This document shows, in pieces, positions 32,970 through 45,697 of a stretch of 62,469 bases of DNA. The stretch lies in assembly GCF_001949145.1 (NCBI RefSeq), contig NW_019091464.1, forward strand, positions 435,439 to 497,907, read 5' to 3'. Every line of letters starts with the position of its first letter. The stretch's first letter is position 1. The translations under genes and the position numbers were made by a program. The DNA comes from Acanthaster planci (taxonomy: Eukaryota; Echinodermata; Asteroidea; Valvatida; Acanthasteridae). Under the pieces are notes generated by a model. The model was not told the origin of the DNA. It was given only the letters and a program-made list of their open reading frames with translations, and did no database searches.

Positions 32970-35700
32970 GCACGGCGGTGAGGAAACGCGAGAGGGCAGC
33001 AAACATGGTGACACGTAGGAAAATGGCTCTGTCCCTATCGGTGTTAAGAATTTTCTTTCGGTTTTCTTATTTGAGCAATATTCTTAGGGTTGTGCTGTAG
33101 GTTTGACTGTAGTTCTGTTGTAACTGCGTGTTTATTTTAATATGTTTTAAAGGTTGCGAATTGTTTTCGAGATTCCGTGGGCATTCTTCTTCGAATTGTT
33201 GTCTAGTCTTTGATTTTCAAGCATAACATTATTCCGTAGGTATTTGCATATTTATACCCAGATAATGTGGAGAATAGCAATGTACCTAGAAGTTGGACAT
33301 ATAACATTTCCAATAGCTCCTATTGGCCATTAAAATATTTGTCAGAAGATATAATATTTATTTTGAGTAGGTGCAAACATTATTTTAGAACAGAAGTAAA
33401 AAATGCATAGATCAATCTCTAGTTTTCAAAAATATATCTTTGTTGCTTTCCAAAAAAAGCTTATATCTGCGCTCCTGTCTTTCTGTCGACTGTGTTTTTT
33501 ATGTATATGAATATACATAAAGTGCCTTGGGGTTAACAAATATCATTATCTTCCACTTCCAAAGCTATGTTTCACAACTGAACATGCCCTTTTTAAGCAT
33601 AAATACGTGTATTTTATTTCACAAGGCTGAACGATGAGTAATTTGTTTAGTGCCGAGGTACAGAACATTTTCTGCCAAGTTCAACATTAGAAATGAACTT
33701 ATTTGTGCCACTCAAGATTTTGACATGGCTTCTTCATGATCAAAGGAATCAAAGCAACTTTTGCTAAAGCTGACGAGATGTCGACTCTAACATTTGCGTA
33801 GATTTCAAGGTGTCTTATCCGAGTGAACATTAATTGCAGTGGTTTTCATGCTTGGATACTAAATAGTTACGAGTCTTGATTAAACCCGAGGTTAGAGACC
33901 ACACGGGATGAAAAAAAAAACCTTTATCGGCACAAAGAGCATGAAATCCATTGGGCAATGGCATTGCCATACTACTCCAGTACTGTCCTTTCTATTCTGG
34001 ACAAATTGCTAGTAAGTTGTATCTGAAATAATTATTTCTTTCTTGTAGTTCATTTACTTTTAGCAATTGATAAAAAATGGCAGTACGCTGATTTTTTAAC
34101 TACATTGAAACCGTGGTGACTGCATCTAATGCGGTAAAGTGAATCTAATTCATCCATTATTTAATCTGTATTGCTGATTTTGTCGTAGACGACAATATTT
34201 ATAATTTTATTCTTATGTACATTCCTTATTTCGAAATTGGGGAAGATTAGACATTCCTTTTCTTGTTTGAAAGAATTGACTATTACATTCCTTAATATTA
34301 AATTGGCCTAATCCCACCTTCTTCATATTAATATGTAAACTACTTGCCTATACCGAAGTAATAATTTGTGGCTGTTCAATATTTAATGTTTGTGAAAAAT
34401 AATTATACTCATGAGGAGTTTTTAATTAATAATGTTACAGTGAATAATTCTTTATTTATCAAATTATCAAACATAAACGGTGTTAATAACCCTTTTGTTA
34501 TAGTTCTGGAATTTCTTTCTATTGAAGTTGAAATTACAATAACAAAATAGGCTAGTGGAGGTAACGGTTTGCTGTCATCAAATTTCATTTTATGTAGGCC
34601 GTTTGACTTACTGGTGCAACTGAACACTGGTGTACAGTAATAAAACAACCGTTATTCAGTCAGTGATCTGGGCTGTTGCCAGTGACCAGACTGTCATTGA
34701 AATTAAAAATTTACATACATGTATAACAACAATATTTCCCATTAGTTTCCAGGAACTTGTCTCTTTTAAAATGTGTAATTCATCCAATAATTAAAATATA
34801 AGATCCACGAAGTTTCAACTTGTTCAAGTAATTTCTGCCTAAGGTTTGTTGCATTTTCCCTACATAACGTGCAATGTACTTGTTCAGTTGAACAGATTTC
34901 ACTAGACAAATGCAAAACCGGTCCAACACGGCAAAAATTAAGCCAAGACTTGTGCATCGAAATTCTTTTGTCAAAAAATCACTTTAAGTGACACGCTTAC
35001 TCCTCTCCCCATTTGACATGATATGCACAAATTCCTGCAAAGTGTGACCCCTTTCTCTTCCTTATTTTACTTCCTGGTGGAAATCGTCCTGTTATATGAG
35101 AACCGTTTCTAGTGTACGCTAAAATCCATGCATTGCAGTCATATATTGTCTAGAATCCATTCACTCCGGGTTGCCAGTAGGGGTAATCAAAGGTCTTTCA
35201 AAGCTTTTCGTCCTTCAGCATTCAAATGGAATGAATGCGGTCACAGATCAATGAGTATCAGCCATATACAGGAGCGACTTTAGGGTTGTATCGACCGGTT
35301 GTACCCCCATTTGGCGGAGAAGGCAGCACATTCATCTGCCGACAACGATTTACAAAATGCACAAGTCTAGCTAACACTTGTGTAAAAATGCAATGCTCAA
35401 TGTCTCACACACGCCAATTGCCAGAAGACAAGTGACATCTTGACAGCTTCCCTGTGAGAGAAGACACGAGGTGAGATGACCACATAAGTAACTGGTGCGA
35501 GGTTGAAACTGGTTAGGCCTACGTCGTCGCCAAAAGGTAATTATACACTGATGTGTCATATACATGTATTTAAATGTTTGTTGTAAATCAGAATACCGTG
35601 AATATACCACAGCTGCATTATGTTAGGCGGTTTGCCAGCTTCTATTACACTTTTCTCACACCCATGTTGTCATGGATGACTGAGCACCATTGATTTCAGA
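32970..35700. other. 3' flank of CAP gene 1 and intergenic DNA
   Basis: The first 60 bases after TAA resemble the sequence after the stop of gene copy 2 (GAGGAAAC, GGGCAGCAA), so they are 3' UTR. Beyond that the sequence is very AT-rich. I recognise no gene or clear poly(A) site. Confidence 0.45.
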
Positions 35701-35704
35701 GCAA

Positions 35705-36840
35705 ACACACTGTTAAAAATGCGTGGTTGAGAAGTAACCACGTCGTTGTCATTTTTAACCATGTTACCGTTGTCAACTATGCACCGACAACATCTGTGGT
35801 CAGAATGACCCCACGTGCCGTAGTCAACAGAAACAATCAAGCGTTGTTGTCACTTCTTCACTAGACTGAGGTTAACATGTAACAATGGTCGAATTAAACC
35901 CATCGCGTTGCATTATTGCTTACTGCAGTGGTCACAGCTTTTAACCACGTAGTGTGGCCGGGGTCACTAAAATTCGATCCATTCCCGTGGTCAACTAGAA
36001 AGAGGAAAAGAATCTGAATACATGACCCAAAGGCTTACTTCATCTGCACTCAAAAACTTGTTCTTGGTGTACAACCATTCGAATTTTATGCTGCAATCAT
36101 ACACTCTAAAAACTCCCGGGTCAGATTGACCCAGAATTGGGTCCCATTCGGGACCTTATTCCGGGTCAAAATATGACCCTCTTTTGGGACATATTTGACC
36201 CAGAATGGGTAATACTTGACCCTCTCTGGGTCACAATTTGACCTGGAAAAGGGTCATGCCGAATGGGACCCAATTCTGGGTCAATCTGACCCAGGAGTGT
36301 TTAGAACGTACACGCAAAAGTTTCTTGATGTAAAGAAAAACAAATTGGGGGTTACATTGTATTACTGTAAAAGATTTGGGTAAACATGATTTGTTGTTTC
36401 GCAGTTTCACTGATATGTAGTATATGCAGGTCTACAGACTTTTTATTTTCCTGTAAAACACTAAAATCAGATTTATTTTGCATGATTTTATTTCCAACTA
36501 CAATTCTGAACTTGAATTACAACTGCAATTACGTTTATAACATTCTTAGTTGAAAAACAATAAACATGTTCTAAAAAAGTGTGTATCACTTTGCCCTAGC
36601 GTCATTTCACGAAAAAAATCAGTCAATCAGAATGCCCAATTAATTTGACTCTTGTCTAGTCAAAATTCCCTCGTAACGTGGTTATTCAAACAATATACGT
36701 TGAACAATCTGTGGTTACCTTTTTCAAGAAAATGACCCCAAATATCGTTAGATTCATTTGACCACGGAATTTGTAAACACGTAATTGGAAACAATGTTAC
36801 GTTAATAAGTAAAGCTGACACGGTGGTCCACCTTCGCTGA
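35705..36840. repeat. Repeat-rich patch with dispersed GTGGTTA/TAACCAC motifs, containing GGGTCA MITE copy 2
   Basis: It starts CACTGTTAAAAATGCGTGGTTG and has many scattered motifs such as AACCACG, GTGGTCA and CGTGGTT on both strands to about 36830. This may be a decayed palindromic element split by the MITE at 36104-36308. Its ends are not defined. Confidence 0.3.
36104..36308. mobile_element. GGGTCA-palindrome MITE, copy 2
   Basis: It reads ACTCTAAAAACTCCCGGGTC at the left and GACCCAGGAGTGTTTAGA at the right, with inner repeats of GGGTCAAAATATGACCC type and the block CATTCGG..GACC. The arms pair over most of the length. It is homologous to 25006-25216 and better preserved. Confidence 0.8.
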
Positions 36841-37464
36841 TGGTATATACGTGTGTGTGTTCCGAAGAGGATGTAATCCCACTGACAGGGCGTTGATGCA
36901 GGGCACGTCACGTCCCCGTCAGCATGTGTTCAAATATTGTTTCATGATAACGTCAGTCTCTATGTCACATTGGGATGGTGCCTTTAGACTGTTTAGGGTT
37001 CCAGACCTCATTTTCATTTTTAGTACGGCTTTAAATCAGTTAGATGTAATTTCTCACAAATTTTAAAATATTCTGGACAAACATTAGCATAACTCTGTGA
37101 TAAACTTTCATTTAGTCGTTGTTATTTTTACTCTCAGTTTCCCAACATGAATAGTTTTCCCAACCATTTCAAGATGGCCGCCACTTGAATACTGTCTATT
37201 AGAAAAGTACTGCTTTTTGTTCGGATGCGACTTTTAAACCAATGAGCTCATACACAAGAACCACGTGACTGCAGAGTAATGAGAAGCTAAATAAAGCAAT
37301 AACATTATCAACAACAACAAAACAGAAACAAAAATAGATTTCCCTACCTTTTGTTGTGCGATCATGCAGAAATTCTTAATCTTTAAAAACAATATCCCAT
37401 GAGTTGTCGTGTAAAAACGCTGAAGGGGTGTTTTCATGTGTGAATGAGACAAATGACCCTGCCG

Positions 37465-38870
37465 CTAGATATGGAATTCCATATCTGCCGTCGCCCGTCG
37501 TGCGTCGTCCGTCGTGCGTCGTCCGTCGTGCGTCGCCCGTCGTGCGTCGCCCGTTGTGCGTCGCCCGTCGTGCGTCGCCCGTCGTCCGTCGTGCGTCGCC
37601 TATCAAATGGGTTGCATAGGACATGCAAAAGCCGTTGTTTAACAAATGACAATGTGATGATTCCATTCACTTCTAAAGATCTTTTCCGAATAAGGCAAGT
37701 ACAAATCCCACCTGCAAAGCATAAACTAGTCACATAATTAATCCCAATAATGCTAGACTACCCCTGCCCCTTGACAAGAAAATTTTGCCTCTCTGAGAAT
37801 TCAACCAAGTGTTTNNNNNNNNNNNNNNNNNNNNNNNNNNNNNNNNNNNNNNNNNNNNNNNNNNNNNNNNNNNNNNNNNNNNNNNNNNNNNNNNNNNNNN
37901 NNNNNNNNNNNNNNNNNNNNNNNNNNNNNNNNNNNNNNNNNNNNNNNNNNNNNNNNNNNNNNNNNNNNNNNNNNNNNNNNNNNNNNNNNNNNNNNNNNNN
38001 NNNNNNNNNNNNNNNNNNNNNNNNNNNNNNNNNNNNNNNNNNNNNNNNNNNNNNNNNNNNNNNNNNNNNNNNNNNNNNNNNNNNNNNNNNNNNNNNNNNN
38101 NNNNNNNNNNNNNNNNNNNNNNNNNNNNNNNNNNNNNNNNNNNNNNNNNNNNNNNNNNNNNNNNNNNNNNNNNNNNNNNNNNNNNNNNNNNNNNNNNNNN
38201 NNNNNNNNNNNNNNNNNNNNNNNNNNNNNNNNNNNNNNNNNNNNNNNNNNNNNNNNNNNNNNNNNNNNNNNNNNNNNNNNNNNNNNNNNNNNNNNNNNNN
38301 NNNNNNNNNNNNNNNNNNNNNNNNNNNNNNNNNNNNNNNNNNNNNNNNNNNNNNNNNNNNNNNNNNNNNNNNNNNNNNNNNNNNNNNNNNNNNNNNNNNN
38401 NNNNNNNNNNNNNNNNNNNNNNNNNNNNNNNNNNNNNNNNNNNNCACACTGTGGATAAGTTGGCCGGAACATTTTTGCTGAAAATGTTTTTCCAAAAAAA
38501 AAACACTTGGTTGAATTCTCAGAGAGGCGATATTTTGTTGTCAAGGGGCAGGGGTAGTCAGCATTATTGGGATTATTTATGTGACTAGTATATGCTTTGC
38601 AGGTGGGATGTGTACTTGCCTTATTCGGAAAAGATCTTTAGAAGTGAATGGAATCATCACATTGTCATTTGTTAAACAACGGCTTTTGCATGTCCTTTGC
38701 AACCCATTTGATAGGCGACGCACCACGGGCGACGCACCACGGGCGACGCACGACGGACGACGCACGACGGGCGACGCACGACGGGCGACGGACGACGCAC
38801 GACGCACGACGGGCGACGGACGACGCACGACAGCCGACGCACGACGGCAGATATGGAATTCCATAGCTAG
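37465..38870. mobile_element. Large foldback element with minisatellite arms, interrupted by the assembly gap
   Basis: The arms at 37465-37814 and 38501-38870 are near-perfect inverted copies. From the outside in they hold a palindrome ATATGGAATTCCATAT and a 115-135 bp minisatellite built from CGTCGTGCGTCGCCC-like units (37487-37600 and 38714-38848, the right one reversed). Next comes unique sequence with GGTTGCA..GGACATGCAAAAGC, and last a segment ending AACCAAGTGTTT. The gap begins exactly where the left arm ends. Long frames seen here are products of the repeat, not genes. Confidence 0.85.
37815..38444. other. Assembly gap (630 N)
   Basis: Undetermined bases. The gap lies at the centre of the foldback element, where inverted arms and simple repeats would be expected to break the assembly; its stated length may be an estimate. 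Confidence 0.99.
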
Positions 38871-41800
38871 AAATGAACAAGTCAGGGTGATGCTATGCAG
38901 CAACCCGTCAAAATGGGAAATAGTCCCTTAATAAAAGCTATGTTAATATCATTTTAACATTGATAAGATTATTTATACTTTGTTGAGTCACAGCACTCTG
39001 CAGCGCACACAATTTTAATTGCGAGATTCGGATTACGTTAAATCCTTCTGACACAATGACACATACTTCACAAAAAGGTATCGTCGTACCATTCAGTCAA
39101 CTGTAGTTAACGTGATTACATCATGAGATATGACTTCATAGAGGAGGCACTCTTCACATATGCGCAGCAACCCCCTAAAGTTGAGGCATTTCTCAAATTG
39201 GAACATGTGCTACTGAGTAGCCAGAAATGTTTGCGTTGCCGTGCTAAAAGGAGTGCGTTGACGGATTTGGGCTGGGTGTGTAGAAAGGCACCCATAAACA
39301 TGGACCCTAAAATGAAGTGGTGAACTGAGCGTGTAACGCAGCTCTAGAACATGGATGTCTTGTTTTAAAAGCGGGTAGGGGCCCTGTAGTTACGGTGTCG
39401 TCTGCAGGTTTGTTTCAATGGACAAATCAACTTTTGTAGGGGGACTTCCGAGGCGGGGGGGGGAAGCACTCATCAGCAACGACCTGGAAAACAGTGGAAT
39501 TAGGTCATGGGGGAGGGTTCCAAGCAATATGTGATTTTCAGCCCCTTTGACCTTTTCCCCCAATTTCTTCCGCCTTTTCCCTGGTTTATTTCCCTTTTCA
39601 TTTTTCGTGTTTTTCGAGGGTGGAGTTAAGGCGCCCTTTCACCCCTCATACCTCGCATATAGTACAGGTACAGCTTTTAACTAAAATGAACTGTACTTCG
39701 TCTTCCTAGCGGCAATCGGACCCTTTATGGGGGCTTCATCAGGTGTTTCTGCGCATGAGTTTTGTTATAAGGATAGTTTTTTGGAAGACAATTCGTAATT
39801 TTAAATTGGATTATTTTTTGGTTTTCAAACTTGAAATTCATGAGTAGTCCAGTTGCTGTTGCAATCAGTGGCGTATCCAGGATTTGAGTCGGGGAGGATG
39901 ACCTGTTTTTTGAAATAATTATGTTTTTATCCATAAAGGAACCCTCCCCCTCCAAAGGGAAAGATGCTAGTGCCATTCCAAAGTTCTGGTGTTCTCAACA
40001 TGTCCCTGCCTGAGCGGTTCTGAATAATGGAAACAAGTTCCCCCTCCAAAAAAAGGAAGCCACGCGTATTTACCATCTACAGATGACTGCCACTGGCTTC
40101 ACCAAACCTGTTCAACTGTTGCAATTTACAGTCAGGGCACGTTCTGTCCATTGTCAGATTAATCTGTTATGAAATTAGAAAAATTGTGTGACTCTGTGAG
40201 AGGGTGGCCATTGCCAAACCTGAGATACTACATCAACAATAAGTATGTTGGATACACATGTCTGGTTCCGTCTTTTCTCGTTTTGACATTTTTTTGCAAA
40301 TCTATTGACTACATTGCCCCGGGAATGGTTTGCGTGTGCTATTGTGTTTTCTGAGAGAGGAAATTAACAGATGTGTCCAATGGTATATCATACACAGTCA
40401 CGTATACGGCTAGATCCATGTTTTTACCTGTGACTGTTGCTTTCATGACGAGTGTTATTTCAATAAACAGTGCGAATGCTGGTTAAACGGGATCACAGTT
40501 CATCCCGCATGCAACCTTATACTGACGTGAGCTCCTATTCATTCATAATTCGTTCACAATATAATAAGTGACTTTAGAAACGTTATCAGTGTCTTATGAA
40601 GGGTTGGGTCCCAGCCCTACAAGTTGTGTACTCAAGAGTCTACGTGCATTCTCTACCCACGTACATGTATATTGTAATGACCTATAAGCGACTTGTTTGC
40701 ATTTGTTGTGTAAATACCGTTGCCCAGCCGGCTGGGTCGTATCTGAAGTGGTCTTTCTGACGAAAAAAAGGGGGGGAACATATGCCACTTGTTGAAGAGC
40801 TCTCGTTGGAATAGCACACTGCCCCGCGCTTGCAGGAATTTCTGGCAACTCCCATCTCATTTTCTGCTCGTAAAAGGTAAGTAGTATTTGGTTCAGTTTC
40901 TGTAAGTGACATGTGTTAGTCATATTATTTTCAAGTCTCTACATAAAGTATGTAACTACATTGTATATCATGTTGGCATTGACAGTGTTGTACAGCATAT
41001 TATGATGCGGTTAGTGTACATCTGGTGAATTCTAGATTTGCAGCTTGGACTTGCTGATTTTAATTTCAACACACCTTGTAAAATCGGAAAACCACATGAT
41101 GTACACAGCCAAAAAAACGGCAGGTCATCTTTTTGACAACGTTAAGAGATTTAAGTTCCGCGTGCCTGCTGGTGTTCAGATGGGCGGATCCAATATGTCA
41201 CTGGGAGGGACAAACGAGCCACCCAGGAACCAAACTGAAAATGTTCATCACTTCAGTCTGGCAATCTATTTTCAAAAACGTACTCTCCCAAAAGTAAAAG
41301 AGAAACATGTATATGTACTGCGCTCAAGGTGGATCCGGTGACCACTCCCACCCCCGAAGTGCAAAAACAATTTACAAAAAAGGATGACAGAAAGGCAACA
41401 TTTCCGTCCATTTCATTTTTTCTTTCCGTCCAAAAGCGTAAAGAAAGCCTTAAAGTGGAACTTCACCCCTCAGAAAGTCCGTAAAAGGTTACGCGTGAAC
41501 ATAAAAACTTAAATATTTGCCCCCCCCCCGACAATTTGGTTCGTGGATCCGCCTTTCACTGCACTTCAATGACCTGCCAGAATTGTAACATATGGCTTTG
41601 AAATTTAAATACATTTTGTGTACTTAACAGAATACACAGCCGGTTGAAAAGCCTAGCTGTGGAACCTATCCGACCACGGCGTTGCAAAGTCCATCATTCA
41701 TTTCTGTTTTACAATTGCCAGATCAACACTCTTTTAAAGAATTCAATCTCAGGCCGGATATCACTGTAGCCCTTTATATTCCGAACGAGATCAGGTCGAC

Positions 41801-43216
41801 TCTACTCGAGTCGAACAGTTCTCTGAACTTCCCATGAGTCAAAGGTCATGTATCTTCGGTACATGTGAAATTGACGCCTTCGTTCAGTTCTTGAAGAGTG
41901 TGCTCCACGTTTTTTCAAAACTCATCCCACTCTCAGTTTGAAGCCTATAGGCACACACTTTGGGGTGTTTCGATAGCTATTAACAGGGGTGAGATTTCTC
42001 AGGGTTTTTTCAGCTGATTTCAGCTTTTTTTGTTTTGGATTTCCGCTTTTTTTCCCGCACTGGCTGTGTACAAAAGTATAGGAGATTTTCACAGTTCAGC
42101 TTCCTTATGCCTTTTTTTTTTAGCAATTTTCAGCTATTTTAATCTTTGGTCAATATCACTCTTGTATCAAAAATATCTGCAGTTTTGGGGTGTTAGGAAA
42201 ACCCTGGTTTTTGGTCAATTTTTAAGAAAGGAAAATAGCATGCTGGGGTCAGAAATGACCTCTTGATGGTGTGTGTGTCCTTGTAAGCTTTGTGTATATT
42301 TTGACCGTATGGCATAAAATAGACGAGACCAAACATAACACTGTGCCATTGTGCTGCAATGTTGTGCCTGCAATTCCAAGTGACTTTGATTTTGTCAGCA
42401 GTAAATGAGCTTTAATCGTAACTTTAATTTGAATGAGCTCAAACCATCGATGTTGAAGTTTGGATATGCGGTCCGATACTCTCCACTTCAAATGTTTGTG
42501 AGGGTTGGCGCATTTGTCTCTGGAGTTGAAAGCTGCAAATGGGGTGTCGGTCACTTCGCCCCATTTCCACTTCGCCCCTAACCACTTTGTCCCATCGCCA
42601 CATCGCCCCATTGCCATTTCTTCCCATTGCCACTTCGCCCCATTTCCACTTCGCCCCATTTCCACTTCGCCCCATTTCCACTTCGCCCCACCGATTATCG
42701 CTCATTCTGTTCTGTAGTAATAGAAGCATAGGTCTAAATGCAACAAATAATAACATCAACGTTCTAGTAACCAACTAACGGTCGGATAGAATCCAAATTG
42801 CAAGGGCCAAAAGAATGCTTCCGATTTCGCGACCCACCCAAATTTTTTGGTGAGATCCTAACATTTTTATTAGCAACTTAGAGAAAACCAATTTAATAAA
42901 TATAAGAACGGCAAAATAAATAAATCATGTTTCTTTTCTGTCTTCACAAACACCTCAGAACAACCTGTTTCTTATTATAATGTTTGTGTGTAGGGCCTAC
43001 ATGTTTTCCCAGTTACACTTGCAACATATGAAAAGCAACTTCAGTTAATTTCACGAGTTCTCTTCGTGTTTTGCCGTCGCTGTGGTAAAAAAAACGTGCC
43101 CAAAGCGCTGGTTCCCGCCTCGCTGCACCCATCCAAAAGAACGCGTGGTGGAGTGTGGAAACCAGTCTATTCATCCCCGGGGATCGTACATGTACGTGAC
43201 CTCACGCATCGACAAA
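38871..43216. other. Intergenic, repeat-rich, no recognised gene
   Basis: No domain-bearing frame is visible. A half-preserved CAGTGGCGTA-type hAT end lies at 39866. A pair of GGCGGATCCA / TGGATCCGCC motifs at about 41177 and 41561 may be the ends of another element. A minisatellite lies at 42552-42690. Confidence 0.45.
42552..42690. repeat. 16-bp minisatellite, about 9 units
   Basis: Units of CACTTCGCCCCATTTC and variants repeat in tandem; the last four are almost identical and the first ones are diverged. Open frames across it on both strands are artefacts of the 16-bp unit, which shifts frame each time. Confidence 0.9.
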
Positions 43217-43222
43217 AACATC

Positions 43223-43870
43223 TACGGAGCTCTGGAAGTGCCACCTGACTTGTTGAGATCCTGACATACTGTTTCTTGAGATGACGACATCGTATAGGTA
43301 AGATGTCGACATCCTGAGATAATTTCTCACGGGATGATGACATCCCGAGATAAATTATCACGGAATGAAGAAATTCTAAAAGTTGGATGACGACATCCTG
43401 AGATAGGAAGTTATCATGGAGAACGACATCGAAAAAGTGGAATGATGACATTATTTGTCAAGGGTTGCATTGACAAACCAGCTTAAAAACACACAGGTGA
43501 CCTGAAGTGTTTTTGTTTTCTAAAGCATTGTTCCTGTTGCCATACATGATTTTAATTACATTGACAAAACGTCTTGATGTCTCACCGCTTGTTACTAGTA
43601 GTGAAGTAGACATCACACATTTTCTGGATGTCTCAGGATGACGACATCCTGTGATAATGATATCTCATGAAGTCTTCATCCAACTTTCACAAAGTCGTCA
43701 TCCCGTGATAAATTATCTGAGGATGTGATCATCCAACTTTCACGATGTCGTCATCCCGTGATAACTTATCTCGGGATGTCGACATGTTGCCTTTATTATG
43801 TTCTCATCCCCAGAAAAAAGTACGTCAGGATCTCAACAAGTCGAATGGCGCTCACTTCCAGAGCTCCGTA
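43223..43870. mobile_element. Foldback element with GATGACGACATCC repeats and 6-bp target duplication
   Basis: The 648-bp element begins TACGGAGCTCTGGAAGTG and ends CACTTCCAGAGCTCCGTA. The ends continue inward as CTTGTTGAGATCCTGAC and GTCAGGATCTCAACAAG. The interior repeats GATGACGACATCC and GAGATAA motifs, inverted about the middle. The 6-mer AACATC occurs directly on both flanks (43217-43222 and 43871-43876). Confidence 0.8.
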
Positions 43871-45083
43871 AACATCGCTGTTGCAAGATTTTTTCAAGTT
43901 AATTCACACAATTTAGTGTCTTGTCCCTCTGTGTATTTTCTGTGTTCATGAGCTCATTTTAGGTTGTTTTACTCGTACTTGAAGCGAGTATGTTTCCACT
44001 AACTTTCCTGTCGCAGCGCGCCGATACGCGAGGTTTAGGTAGAAAACCCATTTTCTGATAACATCTTCATGGATAGACCTTGCACTGCTGATGGCATCAG
44101 TTTTTACACTTTCTTGGGAGCAAGTAGGGCCCACCGTCTACTAAAGCACCGCAGGAAAGCACTCCCTAAAGCACAAGTGAGGCGACATCAGTACAGAGGT
44201 CTTTATGGTTGTGAGGAATTGGAACTGCAGTGGAAAGAATTCTGTAAACTGTTCGCTGTATGGAGAAAAGAATTTCAGTAATTCCTAACCGTCAGGTTTT
44301 AAAGCATAGGCCTAATCCAATGTGTCAGGCTGGCCTGCAATATCATATCAGTAGATTAAAAAGGTGTGCAGGTAAAGTCTGAATTAAAAAGAAATCTTTT
44401 GCAGTGATACTGTTTTGAATGTTGCCCGCCTGATGGGATGTCTGAATTGGAGCAAAAATTGTACGAAAAGCTGGATATAAAGCTATCAAGGATGGACTTT
44501 ACACGGGTACATATTGATTTCGTATCTTGTGATATTGACTGAAGCACACCTCCGCCTCGACAATATCGGTCAATGCGAATTACTTTTGAAGTGTTGGCTT
44601 GGCGTTTTTGACCGACAAATTGAGGCATGTGCCGGCAAAGGTGACACTTAGGGAGTAATTTATTTTTCAGCACCGCCATCAGCGGAAAATATAAAGATGA
44701 TAAATACGTTGACAATCCTGTATGCGAAACTAACACGCAGTGGAATTCAGTAATAAACAATATTCTGACGTTGCGCTTCTCCGACGAAGACGAGAGCTCC
44801 CTCTTCCTCAACGCGCGACGGTCGGCGTGGAAAGCACGTACCGGAGAGTCCCTGAGCGGCTAGGGACGAGTCCGTTGGGATGGAAGTATACCGTCCCCCA
44901 AGAAAGTTCAATGATCTCTGGATTTCATTGAGATGATGCCTAATAGGACTGGCTGAAACTTAGTCACGCAACCCGGACAGATCTGACTTGAAATAAACTT
45001 CGTCTGGACACCTGACTTACATACAAGAATCAAAGTGGCTGGTTTATTCATCAACGTTCCTTCAATTACACTCAACCAATACA

Positions 45084-45098
45084 CCAGTAGAGGGCGCT
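45084..45098 (+). promoter_or_regulatory. CTCF-like motif
   Basis: CCAGTAGAGGGCGCT matches the CTCF core (CCASYAGRKGGC). The shorter core AGAGGGCGCT also occurs at 18389-18398 and 59066-59075 (+), and at 45586-45595 and 56782-56791 (-). CTCF and its core motif are conserved in bilaterians. Binding here is inference, and the motif could belong to a repeat. Confidence 0.3.
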
Positions 45099-45636
45099 AT
45101 TGACGGGGAGACTGCGTGATTAAACGTGACTGGACTTCGCCCAGAGCAGCGAACACCACAATTATTTGTGGGCATCCAGTGCCTATTCAGTGGCTTAAAC
45201 AAGTCTACAGGGCTTATTGTCAGGGCTACGCTACACGCAAATCACGTCACGAGATAGAAATCCGCCCTTATATCGACCACAAGCTGGTGAAGCTCACCAT
45301 CTTGCGCCGCAACCCAGCGTTATACGATCTTTGGACCAAACCAAAAATGGTATAGCGCCGAACCTGCGCGCCCCTTTTATAGATCCGTGAGCCGGCCGCT
45401 GCTGCAACTACGCCTGCGCACGCGCGTTACATGTGACCAGCAGTGACTTCCGTTAACCAATCGCCCTACGTGCAAGGCAGAGCCTATGCGCCGCGCTTGC
45501 TTAACACACAGCTATGCGCGCTTTACAGCTGCCCCTGTTACTGGGCAGAGCGCCATCTATAACTTCGCACCGCGCCTCAGTGACTAGCGCCCTCTGTCCC
45601 GTCACAGTATACAGAAAAATATTGGGAGCCAAGGAC

Positions 45637-45697
45637 GATGTTCGGTACAGCCGAATGTTCGGTATAGTGGTGTTCGGTATAGCGACGTTCCACTGTA
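45637..45697 (-). mobile_element. Solo terminal repeat of a Tigger/pogo-like DNA transposon
   Basis: On the minus strand the end reads CAGTGGAACGTCGCTATACC, followed by repeats of GAACA..ATACCGAACA type, and is flanked by TA. This is the style of pogo/Tigger (Tc1-mariner superfamily) ends. I found no opposite end or transposase. Confidence 0.5.

Noticed and set aside
37376-37737. Arg-rich frames on both strands (also 38577-38931)
   Set aside because: They are translations of the CGTCGTGCGTCGCCC minisatellite, open in several frames at once.
37730-38588. Open frames of about 250 codons on both strands
   Set aside because: They consist of the N gap read as unknown residues; not genes.
37451-38878. 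AAATGAC / AAATGAAC as target duplication of the large foldback element
   Set aside because: The two sites are not at equal distance from the element ends; probably chance.
41177-41561. Element with GGCGGATCCA ends
   Set aside because: Ends match for only about 10 bases and there is no target duplication.
42249-42778. Frames of 70-138 codons on both strands
   Set aside because: Product of the 16-bp CACTTCGCCCCATTTC minisatellite.
45116-45355. 79-codon frame (possible transposon protein)
   Set aside because: It looks protein-like, but I could not link it to any family; left as unresolved.
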